The notes under the pieces: model-generated
What the model was told of the DNA's origin: nothing
Database searches by the model: none
Seen by the model: only the letters and a program-made list of their open reading frames with translations
Part shown: in pieces, positions 1 to 13,058 of the stretch
How positions within the stretch are numbered: the first letter of the stretch is position 1
Layout: every line of letters begins with the position of its first letter
DNA from: Diphasiastrum complanatum
Taxonomy: Eukaryota; Streptophyta; Lycopodiopsida; Lycopodiales; Lycopodiaceae
Direction: 5' to 3'
DNA: 64,000 nucleotides
Assembly (NCBI GenBank): GCA_029204225.1
Contig: CM055110.1
Coordinates: forward strand, 17,298,004-17,362,003
Translations under genes and position numbers: made by a program

Positions 1-527
1 AAATATCTGATATCTGATCAAAGCAAGTTTTCCATCCAGGAGGATTTCGATTAGGGCTAGCCTAAAAGGACCATCTTGACATACTCACAAACCATTTTTT
101 TATCTTTCCTTCTTTTTTGTGAACAATCATTATCAATAGTGATTATACAAGTGAAAAGGTACTCTATAATAAACATATTACCTTTGATGATAGGAGCCCA
201 AGTGTTAGAAGATTTCCATAAGTTTTCTACATGAATCTTCTAACGAGATTTCATGTTGGAGATGGTGAACTCATGCAACCATTCTCTAGCATTTTCCAAA
301 GGGGCAGACAAATCTGTATTCATGATCGACACCGAATTGTCGGACCCCCAAACAAGCGCTGAGGACAGAAGTCGAGCTAAACGAATTGTCGGGCGAGTCG
401 AATTATCGGGCTCTAACTCGTCGGGCGTGAAGCTTCCAAACTGTCATGCTCAGCCTTAAAGTAACGTTACCAGAGATATAGTTAACTAGGAGTTTAGGTT
501 AAATCTCTCTTGTAATGATGAGTTAAG
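1..527. other. No gene recognised
   Basis: No coding region I can support. Positions 300-440 are rich in short TCGG/CGA words, vaguely like the stretch near 15860-15930, but without a readable domain. The stretch probably belongs to the decayed retroelement that follows. Confidence 0.4.
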
Positions 528-1342
528 ATGTCTTGTAATCCCACTTGGTGGGCCATAAGTATAGATCAGAAACCAATAGAACGTATGCTAGAATGCAGTA
601 ATGATCTGCAAGAAGCAAGATATAGATTTGTAAAAGGAGTGTCAGGCCGCCAACGCGCATTGCATTGTCGACTCACTTCTAAAAGAAAACAAAATACAAA
701 TACATTTTGCTCTTCCAATTGTGATGTCTGCGAAGCATGGGAGAAACTAAAGCAAAAGTACAAAGTGAGGACAATTGCGTCAGTTATGCCCCTCCACAAT
801 CAACTACAGAGATTGCGATGGGATGGCAATGAGCTAGATCAGCATGTAGGTAAGATCAAAACGATCTTCGCTCAACTTTCTACATCTAGACAAGAGCATC
901 AAGTCCCAGCACCCCCAGCAGCTGATGTACTTCATGAAATGTCTACCTTCATCCTACCAGCCACTAAGAATGCTCATCTTGAGTTTACTTGAGATGGAAT
1001 TCGAAAGAGCAGTCAGTCTTGTTGTAGATGAAAGACTGATGAGAGATGAAGAAGAAGCAAACGATGACTAGGAGAAGGCCCTTTTCGTAAGGGGAAAGAA
1101 GCAAAACAAAAACAATCCCAAGTTCAACAAGGCTCAAATAAACTCTTCGACAAGGGGAAACTACAACAAAGAAGCTTCTACTTGTGATCATTGTCACAAG
1201 TCGGGACACACAGCAGACAAATGCTGGTTCAATCCACCAATACCTTGTGCACACTACAAGAAGAATGAGCATTCAACATATAAATATTGGTACAATCCAA
1301 AAGGAAACCACAAAGGAGAGAAAGCCAATGTTCCAAATCTTC
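528..1342 (+). pseudogene. Copia retrotransposon gag fragment
   Basis: Gag is the capsid-like RNA-binding polyprotein of Ty1/Copia elements. The first open stretch (528-992) carries the UBN2-type gag signature: an AWEKLKQKYKV helix, then LHNQLQRLRWDG and LDQHVGKIKTIFAQLS. A zinc knuckle follows at about 1183-1226 (C-x2-C-x4-H-x4-C: CDHCHKSGHTADKC) with a second Cys/His-rich stretch behind it. The knuckle lies in a different frame from the capsid part, so at least one frameshift separates them near 990-1180. No protease, integrase or RT follows, because Copia similarity ends abruptly at about 1342 where element copy A begins. The gag terminus is therefore a breakpoint, not a natural end. Family assignment is secure and activity is excluded. 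Confidence 0.8.
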
Positions 1343-1937
1343 ACCAACAATATTGACATCGAAAGTGGACATAATATTGATGGAGAGACAGTAATCAGAG
1401 AAGACAAAGCCAAATGCGTAAGTTTTTGTCTCTTATCGAGTACTAGTAGATTTGTTATGTCAGATTATATACTGGAGCTTACTTTGTTTTTTATCATTTC
1501 AGGAAACAATTTTCCTTGATGATTTCGCAATTTGTCGAGGAGGGCAGAGACCTTCTACGAGAGAATTTTCAAGAGATCATGCACTCGGGCACTATCTAAA
1601 GTCCTTCAAGAATAATGAGATAGGTGTAGCCATTTAAAGTTTCATCAACATGGTGAAACTATGATTATGGCAATCAAGGCGCTGTCTCATTTTCTTGGAG
1701 GACATAATTTTAATAAGGTGCATAAAATAATTTTTGTAAAGAAAACTATTGCAGTTAAATTTAGGATATGGACCAGTGAATTCCATGCTCAGATCATCTC
1801 ATTTTGTAGGGTATGCTGCTTATGTTGATCTTAGTAAGCATGAAAACTATGAGCTATTGGATCCATACGAAAGAAGAAAATTGTTGTTTGATTCTAAGTT
1901 GCAAATTTCATTGGAAAAAATATCGGAAGCAAATTAG
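1343..1937 (+). pseudogene. Gene 2 of element A, unknown protein (5' truncated)
   Basis: No recognised family. The upstream exon is open up to a GTAAGT donor at about 1420; the intron ends in a TTTCAG acceptor at about 1502. The next exon contains DDFAICRGGQRPSTREFS and HALGHYLKSFKNNE, and a later open stretch (1749-1937) contains MNSMLRSSHF and KHENYELLDPYERRKLL. The same exon order and peptides recur on the minus strand of copy B (24287-24643), with the same splice sites. The stop near 1635 that splits the reading frame is absent in copy B, so copy A is broken. The N-terminal exon present in copy B (24881-25162) is missing because Copia gag sequence begins at 1342. Conservation between two copies argues that this is a real gene of the element, but no function can be given. 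Confidence 0.5.
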
Positions 1938-1997
1938 ATACTGCTGAATTGTACTTTGTAGATATTTTTATTTAATATACAAAATTTTATTGTGTCT

Positions 1998-4400
1998 TTA
2001 TAGCCTACTGGCTTGTATAAATTTGCATGCTTTTTGAAATTTTTTATAATCCGTCGATTTTGTATTATGATGAATTTGGATTCTTCTGTAAAACCATTGG
2101 AAAAGTTGCAGTATATAGTTGTTTTTTGTGCTAGTCCCGCCATGTTGTGTACTTTTATGAAATGCCGCTCTTGCTTGCCAATGAGATTTTCCCATTCCTT
2201 GCGATGACCATATGCTAAGACTTCCACTATTTCTTGCAAAGAATGTCAAATGATATTGTAATATGTGCTGCATGTCATAAAAACATAATCTAAATGAGTA
2301 CCAGAAGTATGTAATTAGATTGCACATATTTGTCTATCGTAGTGTAAAATCAAAATCTTACCATATAATGTGTTATATGATCAACACCCCATGCACTCTG
2401 AACTGCATCCACAAATTCATTGGTTGTTTTCTGTATCATTTGAAAATCAGTATTTGAAAATTTATCTTTTCTCAAGTATTTCACCATGTTGTCTAACTTT
2501 TTCCAAACTTCTACTTTGTGTATACGAGTAGAACCTTCTTCTTCAAAATCTTGAGTTGCTGCAATAGTTTCTTTTCAAACCATGTATTGAACCTTGGATT
2601 GTTTGCCAGAATAATTTGATAAAAATCTTTCAGCTTTAGATCCTCCAATGTTCAGTTTGCATGGAAGATTTCCTGTTTTACCTGATAACTTGTCATCTTT
2701 TTTTATTTTAATGTGGCCTTTATGTAAGCCTGCTTTGGACAACACATCCTTTAATCTGGAAATAACTTCCTTTGCAGAGGCCTCTGGCTCGGAATTCCAT
2801 GCAAACAAGATGTGAAGATATATTATTTTTTCTATAATATGCACCTCCGCATGCAATGTACAGATGTGAACATTTCGTAGAGGAATCGGTAGTACAAGTT
2901 TCCAATTAGGATCTTCTCGATCTCTTGATATTCCTGTACTCCTTGTCATGTCTTTTGTTGTTTTCATGCAGTACAAACAAGGGTGTTTAGAGTTAGCGCC
3001 ATGAGATACATTGAACATACATTTTAATGTCTTCAGATCTCCTGCTAAATGCCATTCAATGTTGAAAGTGCCAATTCCAGGAATATTGAGTGGAACTCCC
3101 TCCATGTGATTTTTTATAGTGGCAGGATATGATGTTCTATTAAATATCCATGAGAGAATGTTATGGTCTTCTTTCAGCACCTATAAGAGAATACAAAAAC
3201 GTGATTAGACTCATAATATTAACACAGAGAAGATTTCAGATATGAAATCCATATTCAAATGATTATCCATATTTATTATGCAAAGGAACTGCTATACCTG
3301 AAATGCTGCCAACCACCAAATATCATTTTCTGATTGAACACTGAAATTGAGGCCTTCTGAGTCTTCTGAATATGATCATGAGACTGACTCTTTTCATTTT
3401 TTGTCCTTTTATAATTTCAGACTCATCTAATATTTTTCCAACTTCATCCATAATGCTATCAGTAACTGAAGCCTTAATCTTTTTCATTTTGTTATTATTT
3501 AACATTAATTTCATAGATTGAAAGTCAAGATAGAGCCTAGTGAATTTTCAATTGAAATCTCATCGGCCAAATGGTCTTCACCAACCAATGCTGATCTGCA
3601 TTGCAAACATAATGTTCATAAAAATGTCAGTAGAAATTAGGACTCTCATAGTATTCACAACAGTATATAATAAGCAAATCAATAGAAAGTTGAAATGAAT
3701 AAATAACAAAATTAGTGATTATGAATAAATCAAAAAGTTCAAGCAATTTTCAGTACCAAATAAGCTATAGCTTACTTGAATGCACGGATTCGTCTTTTTC
3801 TATGACCTCCTCTGGATGATAGATCACATATATCCTTGTTTACCAGTCTTTTTCTCTTGTTGCTTCAGACCTTTCTGGTGAGCACATCCATATCTTTAAC
3901 AAGAGACAAATATGAGATACGCATGGATTGAAATGCAATTTTTATCTCATCATTACTAGTTGTATAATGATGCAAAGAAGATTTCAACATTTGGATCTCC
4001 TCCTTGAGCATCTCATTTTCATGCAAACAAGTTTTCATCTTTTTAGATTTTTCTTCACACTCCTTTGATATTTTCCTTGATTCCTCTTCCAAATAATGTA
4101 TTCTTTGCATTGAATGTGCATTCCCATAGAGCATCAAATTCTCATAGTAACCCAAAAGGTTATTTTTTATCATGACACATGTAGATTATTAACTGATTCA
4201 CCGAATGAAAATCTGGATGATGCAATGAACATGAATCAATAGCATACAATGTTCCTAATGACCATAAATCTACATGTTTTAGCTTTTCCTCCTTGTATCG
4301 GACCATAACAGAAGTTGAAAATTTGGGTTGCTTTGAATTTCTCGTCGTGAGCATATTCTGGTGACAGATCCACATGAAGATGATAAAGCTTTGTCATCAA
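1998..4400 (-). pseudogene. Transposase-like gene of element A
   Basis: Likely transposase of the element, by inference. Read on the minus strand: an N-terminal part ending in a coiled-coil-like region (4173-3865: HYLEEESRKISKECEEKS, ENEMLKEEIQMLKSSL) and a basic KRKR stretch; an exon with KKIKASVTDSIMDEV and LDESEIIKGQKM (3514-3323); then the long exon 3180-2575 with GTFNIEWHLAGDLKTL, a HPCLYC zinc-like pair and LHAEVHIIEKI. The C-terminal exon (about 2260-1998) has SGSLSIWSSQGMGKSHW and LQLFQWFYRRIQ. Acidic residues in LDES, GDLK and HAEVHIIE could form a DDE-type triad. GT-AG introns separate the exons. Relative to copy B about 353 bp just before LDES is missing, with ATTAGA at the junction. 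Superfamily not assigned. Confidence 0.5.
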
Positions 4401-4766
4401 TACAGTAGTATAGTAACAAACAACACAATGACAATAACAAAGCTGGAGATGGCGCTAACGACTCTGCTGGAGATAGAGATGGTGTAGGCTTTTTTCAGAA
4501 ATGTCACTCCTAATTCAAATTTTTGAGTGTTCCCAACTATTGGGAGGGAATATCTCAGCATTTTGAAAAATTATATTTTAACTATGGTTAAACACTAGTG
4601 AAGTTTGATGTGACTAAACTAAGGCACATTCATTTACATGGAAAGTAGTGCGAGCAGATGCGTAAAGAAGTTAGAAAATGATATTATAATTACTTTATAG
4701 TTATTTTTGTCTCTCCTACATGGCATTTCTTATAGGGCCCTCTTTGGGCCCATATTTTCTCTAATG

Positions 4767-6495
<1,729 letters not shown>

Positions 6496-7302
6496 GAGTC
6501 TGGAATAGGAATATCATGATTGGATCGGTCGCGTTGAATCGATATTGCCTGTTGTAAAAAAAAAACAATAACTTTTGAAAGACTGCTCGGATCGAGATGA
6601 TTACAGCGCCATTAGAAAGCCTCGACGAGAGCTTTTCAACGACACCCACCATGACTCAGTTTTGAGCTACGATCAAAGAGATATTCTCAGTGAAAGTTTT
6701 GGGCGGTCAATAGTCAACGGTCAACCTAATATCAGATCGGCATGCGGTTGACTAGTTTGACCCGGTCAGACCATAAGGGCGCACACCAATCCGATATTAG
6801 TGTTTTTGATTTTTTTTTCTTTTTGGTTTTGGCAAGATCTCGATGTAAGCTTTGCAATGGCACTAGAATGACTTAATTTTGAGCTACGGTTCAAAAGTTA
6901 TAGGTAGTCAAAGTTCCACAACTTTTGAACCATTGCTTGGAATTAGGTCATTCCAGTGCCATTGCAAAGCTCTCGTCACGAGCTCTTTCCAAAAAAAAAA
7001 ATTAAAAATCCTAATATTGGATCGGCACGTGCCCTTGGGGTTTGACCGGGTCTAACTGGTCAACCACGCACCGATTTGATATTAGGTTGATTGTTGACTG
7101 TTGACAACCGAAAACTTTGATTGAGAATACATCTACCGAGTCATGTTGGATGTCATTGAAAAGCTCTCATTGAGGGCTTTCTAATGGCACTATAATCATC
7201 TCAATCTGAACTGTCTTTCAAAAGTTATCTTTTTTTTTTTTTACAACAGGCAATATCGATTCAGCGCGTCCTACCCAATCGTGATATTCTTGTTCCAGAC
7301 TC
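6496..7302. repeat. Foldback/MITE-like element with ~400-bp inverted arms
   Basis: The left arm opens with GAGTCTGGAATAGGAATATC and the right arm closes with its near-complement at 7283-7302. The arms stay complementary inward, including ATCGATATTGCCTGTTGT plus an A-run on the left and the T-run and complement on the right, and meet near 6906-6920. Each arm contains two related sub-blocks, marked by repeated TTTTGAGCTACG words at about 6660 and 6880. There is no coding capacity, and no target duplication was found. Non-autonomous foldback transposons and hairpin siRNA loci look like this; which one applies is not decidable from sequence. Confidence 0.85.
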
Positions 7303-8086
7303 TTAAGTGTGAATGATTAAGTCTTGGTTTGTTAATTGAGTAAGAATTCAGATCAGTGTATTGAATCTCTTTACTCTAGTATTATTGAGAATCTATGGAT
7401 CTCACAAACATTCTCACAAGATAAGTATTTTACTCGTGGAAAATTTAATTTATCTAGTGGATACTATTCTACTACAGTTTATGGTCTGCAGATGCTTGAG
7501 TATAGTTCTTCATTTACTTGGATCTCCAGTTATCATAGGAGACAGACAAGTCTATTAAGATGAGCATTTAACTCAAAAGAGTATCTGGGATATTCATAGT
7601 TGAGTTTTAATCATTCTATATCTTAATGATTCTCCTACAGATTCTAGTTGAATGAATTATCATATCTTAGAATTGGATTCTAAGGATAATTGTACTTGGA
7701 AGCTTTTTATAAATTGTCTGCCAGAGTTGTGGATAATTTCAGACTGTAATTATTATTTACTTTCTTTAACTTTAATCTTCTAAGTTAGAGAATATTTCAC
7801 TCAGTGGTTCATGTAAGTATTTTACATGAAAGTGATATTACTAGCTTGTGTTGAGTGTAACTTAGTTGAGAAATTTATTGCTTAGTGTACTTTTCAAACT
7901 TGAGTCATACCGAAACAAAGATTAACGATTGGAAATCGGTTTATCTCTGAGTACTTGTTTGATATGAAAGTCAAACTAAGGATAATGATTTCCTAGGTTA
8001 ATATTGAAAGTTAAAGGAACTGTTCTTGTAATTCTTTCCTATTTTAAGGAGCTTCTAAAAATAGAAGTAGTTTAAGGAGGGAAGAA
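7303..8086 (+). other. 3' internal tail of an LTR retroelement
   Basis: This stretch has no open frame of note but resembles 16200-16802 along its length (shared words such as TTTATAAATTGTCT and GGTTCATGTAA in the same order). It ends in a purine-rich tract, TTTAAGGAGGGAAGAA, directly before an LTR start at 8087. That is the layout of a 3' untranslated tail plus polypurine tract of an LTR retrotransposon. No pol coding remains upstream. Confidence 0.55.
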
Positions 8087-8575
8087 TGTTATGGCGATAT
8101 TCTGTTAAGGACCTGGAATAGTCTTAATATGGTAGACCGGCCCTCCAGTACATTAGATTATTGGTCACGCCCTGATTTAATTCCATGTCAAGGCCTGTTT
8201 GTGACTAATTACCTTGAGAGGACCCAGACACTCTAATTGAGACATATGGAATATTGCATGTCTGTGTGACGGATATAGGCAGGAGGACTGCATGAAGAGA
8301 TGTGATCTATTTATAGTTGACCTGCATGAGGATTGCATGGTTACATGCACATGACTCTACTCTCTATATAATGAGGTGAGGATTCTCCCGTCAACATATT
8401 GGGTTTAGGTTACCAATTTCTCTCTTCTCCTCTTGCTTCACATGGCATGGCTTGGGGGCTAGATCCAGGTTTGATCTAGGATTGGTTGGGCGGTTTGGCC
8501 CCATAGTCTCTCTTATTGTGTTCTCCTATCCTCATCTTAGGGGTAATCCTTTAGGGACTTTACACCATTAGTCCA
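8087..8575 (+). repeat. LTR (TGTTATGG family)
   Basis: Begins TGTTATGGCGATATTCTGTT immediately after a polypurine tract, as a 3' LTR should. A related LTR start (TGTTATGTCC) follows an equivalent tract at 16803. The right end is not sharply defined, and no second LTR copy or target duplication was identified. Confidence 0.55.
8365..8371 (+). promoter_or_regulatory. TATA box of the LTR
   Basis: CTCTCTATATAATGAGG lies about 280 bp into the LTR, as expected for a U3/R promoter. Position and sequence only. Confidence 0.4.
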
Positions 8576-9129
8576 AAATATCTCTATGGAAGTTGAGTAC
8601 AAATAAGAACAAAGAGAATGAGAGGTATATCTAAGAATGACAAGAAGTTCATAAACTACAAAGATTAGTTAACTACAGTTTATGACTATTGATGTCAAAT
8701 CAACCTCGAGTGTACAAATACGGGTATCAAAAGAGTATTCGGACAATAATTGTGGTCCAATCATAATCGTATGTACTATCCGGCGAGATTTTTAAAAATC
8801 ACCAAAATTTGGCCGGAAAAGACAAAAGCATTTTTTGTCCATCAACCACTATTACAGTTCGTCACAGATGGACACCATTGATTGGGCCACTTAAGCATTG
8901 AAAGCATGCAAAGTAAAAACAAACATCTTGACAAAGGGCCCATTTTGAGTTCTAATATCCCCTAATGCTTAGCAAGCCTAAATTCTGACTCCCACCGCCT
9001 TGTTTACTCCCTCTCCATTGGACTGATAGCTGATACTACATGCAATATTCACCTGGCTATAGATCCATAAACCTCTTCTTTGCCCTCTAAATCCACATTC
9101 ATAAAGATGCATAGAAAGGGTCCAACATT
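8576..9129. other. No gene recognised
   Basis: Noncoding by inspection. It contains the inverted relative of 5730-5795 at about 8925-8990, so part of it is a dispersed repeat. Confidence 0.3.
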
Positions 9130-9601
9130 TTTATGGCATCGTTGCCAAGGAAATGGTGCTAAACTATTTTTGGAATGATACTATGACATATTCAACAATG
9201 GCCATTTGTTGTAGCATGTTCTTGAACTGGTTAATGTGATTCTATAATGAATCACCATTTGTCATCTTGAGGGAGAAGAATGTTCTCCAAAGATATAGCT
9301 TGGAAGCTACGTCGCGCACTTTGTACAGAGTGCTCAAGATGTCCTAGACTCCCTTGGAGGTCTGAGTTTCAAACACATGTCCAATTTGTGTGTCTGAGAT
9401 GTTAAGGACGATTAGCGAGAAAGCCTTTAGCTTTCACCGGGAGATTGCAACGTCGTGTGCTTTGGGTCTTGCCTTTGCACCAGTGACAACATCATACAAC
9501 TCCTTAGCCATTAGCACAGTTTTCATCTTAAATTTCCACAAATAGTAATCGGATCCATCAAACTTGTCCATGATAGGACTATCTTTCTCTTGGGTATCCA
9601 T
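9130..9601 (-). pseudogene. Copia gag, 5' part (family K)
   Basis: Reads from an ATG at 9601 (MDTQEKDSPIMDKFDG...) with the Copia gag N-terminal signature YYLWKFKMKTVLMAKELYDV, then, after in-frame stops, VRDVASKLYLW and LKMTNGDSL followed by NHINQFKN. It parallels the gag at 45578-44715, so both belong to one family, called K here. Several stop codons interrupt it, and sequence below 9130 no longer matches Copia. A primer-binding site and the split LTR lie just upstream at 9746 and beyond. Gag would package the element RNA; this copy cannot. Confidence 0.75.
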
Positions 9602-9745
9602 GTGGATGTTAGTCTAGGTGATAGTGATAACTATCCGTGACTTAAGAATGAAAATCTAATGCAATTTACATAACAAAAAGACAATTGTTCTATCAAATGA
9701 TAGAACCAGGTTCTGTGGGAATCTTATCAAGCTATAATGATAATA

Positions 9746-9757
9746 GCTTTGATACCA
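9746..9757 (-). other. Primer-binding site (initiator Met-tRNA type)
   Basis: On the minus strand TGGTATCAAAGC directly follows the LTR end CCAACA. It matches the tRNA-iMet primer site TGGTATCAGAGC at all but one base. Confidence 0.8.
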
Positions 9758-9876
9758 TGTTGGAGAAATGATAGATTGAATTCGTGAATTGGACAAGTTG
9801 AACAATCAAATTGAGACGGTCCTACTATTACTACATGAAGACAGTGGTCGACTAACTCCCTCGGTGCGTGCACTAG

Positions 9877-10703
9877 TGTAAAAAATGCAAAAATAAGCTT
9901 GGTAGAGGTCAAAAATCTTGTATATAGATAAACACACATGTGTGGAGCCTGTTCCCACATGTGAAAATAGTGTACTTGTCATGTACCATAATCATATAGG
10001 TTGTACATATGATTTAATTCAAGTTCTAGTGGCTAAAAAGGCCAAAAACTAGTTTTCTAGATATATGACACATGGCATCAATCTATTGATTGCATGAGCC
10101 ACATCCCATGTGTCATATCCCATGTGTAGAGGACATCTCACACGTGTGGAATAAGCTGAAGTAGGCGAATTTTGAATTCTAGAAGATTTCCAAGTAGATC
10201 TCCATATAGAAGGAAAATGGACCAAAAGTGCTCAAAATAGAAGGTTTTGTCCAAGTGTCAGTTTTGCATGATGAATCATCATATGACAAAGCACCTTCAC
10301 ACATGTGGGATCAGAGGGATGATCAGTACCACGAGCTCCCACTTATTGTATATATAGAGCCACATTTGGCCATAATCAGTGTGAGACACCAATCTTGGTT
10401 TTGGAAGCAATTTTGAGTGATTCTCTCCATTTGTCTACAATTGTTTTGATTGTTTTGAGGTTCTATCAATGTGTACTTAATTTTCAGGTTGGAGTCCGTA
10501 CCCTGACAGGGTTTCACACGTGTGAAACCAGCAAGTACATTTACCTTCAATAAATGATTGTTCTTGTTTGGATTTTATGTCTAGAATTGATCTAGATTGA
10601 TCTTAATCTTATATAGATTGATAGATCAAGTAAATCTAACATCCAATCCCTTTTGAGGATCAGATTAGGATCCACTCTTGGTCCTTTTTGTAATTTTTCC
10701 ACA
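9877..10703 (+). repeat. 5' LTR of the LARD-like element
   Basis: 827 bp, beginning TGTAAAAAATGC (the 3' copy has TGTGAAAACTGC) and ending CCACA. Contains repeated CACATGTG/CACGTG-type words at about 9934, 9954, 10137, 10298 and 10517, including a perfect 20-base palindrome at 10510-10529. A TATATAGA word sits at about 10352. Confidence 0.92.
10510..10529. promoter_or_regulatory. 20-bp palindrome with G-box core in the LTR
   Basis: GGTTTCACACGTGTGAAACC is a perfect palindrome centred on CACGTG, the plant G-box bound by bZIP and bHLH factors. It is preserved unchanged in the 3' LTR at 15003-15022. A regulatory role is inferred. Confidence 0.45.
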
Positions 10704-10716
10704 TGGTATCAGAGCC
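10704..10716 (+). other. Primer-binding site
   Basis: TGGTATCAGAGCC starts at the base after the 5' LTR, complementary to the 3' end of initiator Met-tRNA. Confidence 0.92.
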
Positions 10717-12416
10717 TAGTACAAGAGGTTTTGTTGAAATTGATAGGGTTAATCCAAATCAAAGCCAAAATCAGTAGTTTTATGGAAACTAGTCAAATTT
10801 TGGGTAGCGAGTTGGATTTGATAGATATTCTCAAAATTTTTGGACCAGAACTTGTTGTGGGCTGTAGGAACCCTTTTCACATGTGTGAGGCCGTACAGCT
10901 TTGGTTTTGGCTAAGAAAATTCAAAAATTTGTACAATTTGACTCACACACGCAACATCAAGCATTTTCTATAGAGAATCTAATCCCTTGATTAGTTCTTG
11001 GATTAGATCAGCCAAGAAATTAAATTTGAAGCTTGAATTAGGTGCATTAATTGGTTATCTCTGATTTTTTGAGTGCATGTTGAAGTTGAGAGAGATTTTG
11101 CTAAAAATCATAGATTAAGGAGTGATATGCAAGGTGAGAGGTTGAAATCCATTGTACCATCACTCTAGATTTGTTCAAGAGTGATAGGGTCAAGTTTAGA
11201 AGCATCAATTTGCTAGAAAACATCCTTGGATCTGTCCTCCAAGTGAAACCTTTGAGAGTTTCTAGTGCATATAGAGCATCTATGCAGATCTTTTGTAGAA
11301 TTTGACATAGATTGGCTTAAATTGAGAGTTCTAGAAAAGAGATTGAGATCCAAGTCACATTATTCAATCCTACTCAGTTTGTTTGAGTGTTTGTGAGGTT
11401 TGAAAATAGTCATTAAGGTGTCTATGGCAAATGTGTAGAGAGAGATCCAATTTTCTAAGAGTTCCTTCCTTTGTAGAAGGCAAGATCTAGAAGCTCATTT
11501 TGTGTTGTTATTGGTGGAAAGTTTGTCTCTTCCTAGGTGATCAAATCTTTCTAAGTGGCATTAGCTCTTTGAAGCACAATATATTAGTGAGAAAAATCAC
11601 AAGCTTTGATTTTGAATTTCATTCCAAGTCTTAAGAGGTAGAGTAATTGGTGGAATCCAATAGGGGTGATTGAATCAATTTATTGAGCAAATATTGACAT
11701 AGTATGTATGAAACTGAAATTAGTTCTATTCAACTTTCTTTGTGAGAGTGTGAGGGTCAATTTGAGATCCCATTGGATGTCTAGAATGAGGAGGAGTCCA
11801 TATTTGAGTATTCATGCATGGCTGAGATCTTTGTGAATCTCTAGTTGTCTAATTTTTTAAGCTTTGTGAAAAATTGGTGGTTTAGTTTGTTGTCAAATCA
11901 AATCAAATTCATTCTAAATCTCAAGAGTGAGATTATTTTGGTCAAGAGAGAGTCCAAAAGAAGTGATTAAGTTTGATTTTCATGTGTTTGAAACAAAACC
12001 CATCTTTTGTTCAAGAATCTCAAGTGTTGAGAAAACTAGTCAAGTGAAAAGGAAAATCTAGGTGTCAAATCTTTTTCATATCCATTTCAACTTTCAAAAG
12101 AAAAAGTCATTGGTATTTGATGAGTCCAATAGGAGATTGGATCTAATTTCTTTTGTGATTTGATTCAAAGATTGTGTGCTTTTGTCTTAGTGATCAAAGC
12201 AAAGTTTCCAAGTGACTAGTCATTACTGTGAAGATTGATTCTTAGGTTTGTGAGCTAGATCTTTTGTAGATCCTTCTAGATTGTTGAAGATGTTCAGATC
12301 TAGTCTCTTGAAAGTCACAAATTACATTTGTAGAATCATATCACAGGTTTATATTCACATGGCATCAATAGGTGGCATCCTATTGAAGGAAAGAAAGGAT
12401 CCTGAGTGCAACCTTT
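10717..12416 (+). other. Long leader of the LARD-like element
   Basis: About 1.7 kb between the primer site and the first sizeable open frame, with no coding signature. It holds short imperfectly repeated words (TTTGTGAGxxTG, AGATTTTG/AGATCTTTTG, AAGTGGCATTAG-like) and is purine-rich. Such leaders normally include packaging signals. A remnant zinc-knuckle-like string, CNLCGKGGYF, appears at about 12407-12436 at its end. Confidence 0.5.
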
Positions 12417-13058
12417 GTGGCAAGGGAGGATATTTTTTTCTCAAGATGCTACAAAAAGAAGACTAGTCCATCCAAGGAGAACCAAAGCAAGGGGACCGAG
12501 GTGAAGGATGGAGCTTCAAGTTCAAAATGCAAATACAAGAAGGACAAGTCCAAGGAAAGGTGTTTCCTTTGTGGAAAGGTGAATGAGGCTTGGAGTCTCA
12601 CAAGGACTTGCAAGATTTGTCTTCAAGAGTCCATCACAACACATGTCAAATATTTTGAAATTTTTCATTTGGAAGTGCATTGTCTGGTTCAAGATGCAAA
12701 GATAGATGTCACTTTCATGAAAGTAACTTGGATTTATTTCATGTCCTTGGAAAGTATTTTGCTTGGAACTTTGGACAAGTTCAAACTTATTGTTATTATC
12801 CAAGAGAAATCAATCAAGAATAAGGAGCAATCACAAAATGAAAACAGTTTCATTTATGCGCTCATGTCAACATATGAAGAACCATTTTGCTTTGAAGGGA
12901 TTTTTGTATCTCAAAGGTGGATTAAGGCAATACTAGTTGAGTGTGATGCCTTAAAAGATAGCAAAATATGTTTTCCTTGTAAGCTTACATTAGTTATGAA
13001 GTCAAGCAAATGGAAATATCCTCATAATGTAGGATCTTTTGGTTCAAGAAGATCATGA
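12417..13058 (+). CDS. Hypothetical protein, LARD ORF 1
   Basis: An open frame of 213 codons, no recognised family. It is lysine-rich at the N-terminus, then has Cys pairs (CFLCGK, CKICLQ) that could bind zinc. It then has a module with FCFEGIFVSQRWIKAILVEC (about 12888-12947), followed by CFPCKL. The module recurs in ORF 2 as ICFSEIIVSQNWSKTILVEY. A truncated gag-like knuckle lies just upstream in another frame. The ORF overlaps the next one by four bases. It may be captured host sequence or a very diverged gag; neither can be shown. The start codon is uncertain. Confidence 0.35.
   Translation: MAREDIFFSRCYKKKTSPSKENQSKGTEVKDGASSSKCKYKKDKSKERCFLCGKVNEAWSLTRTCKICLQESITTHVKYFEIFHLEVHCLVQDAKIDVTFMKVTWIYFMSLESILLGTLDKFKLIVIIQEKSIKNKEQSQNENSFIYALMSTYEEPFCFEGIFVSQRWIKAILVECDALKDSKICFPCKLTLVMKSSKWKYPHNVGSFGSRRS

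Larger units (their letters stand above)
1343..4766 (-). mobile_element. Two-gene intron-bearing DNA element, copy A (truncated)
   Basis: This 3.4-kb block matches the plus-strand block at 20931-24870 in reverse orientation over essentially its whole length, exons and introns alike. The shared left border, read on the minus strand, begins TCATTAGAGAAAATATGGGC (4766 here, about 20930 in copy B). The other shared border is at about 1343, where Copia gag sequence takes over. Inside are two converging genes: a transposase-like gene (minus strand here) and a second gene (plus strand here). Retained introns argue for DNA transposition or segmental duplication, not retroposition. No terminal inverted repeats or target duplication were found by eye, so the true ends are unknown. 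Relative to copy B it lacks about 353 bp in the transposase gene and the first exon of gene 2. Confidence 0.6.

Noticed and set aside
1343-4766. Terminal inverted repeats for element copies A and B
   Set aside because: The shared left end (TCATTAGAGAAAATATGG) has no visible inverted match at the other border or in the 700 bp beyond it.
10704-10716. tRNA gene fragments at the TGGTATCAGAGCC sites
   Set aside because: These match only the complement of the tRNA 3' end and lie next to LTR ends; they are primer-binding sites. No cloverleaf was found anywhere in the window.
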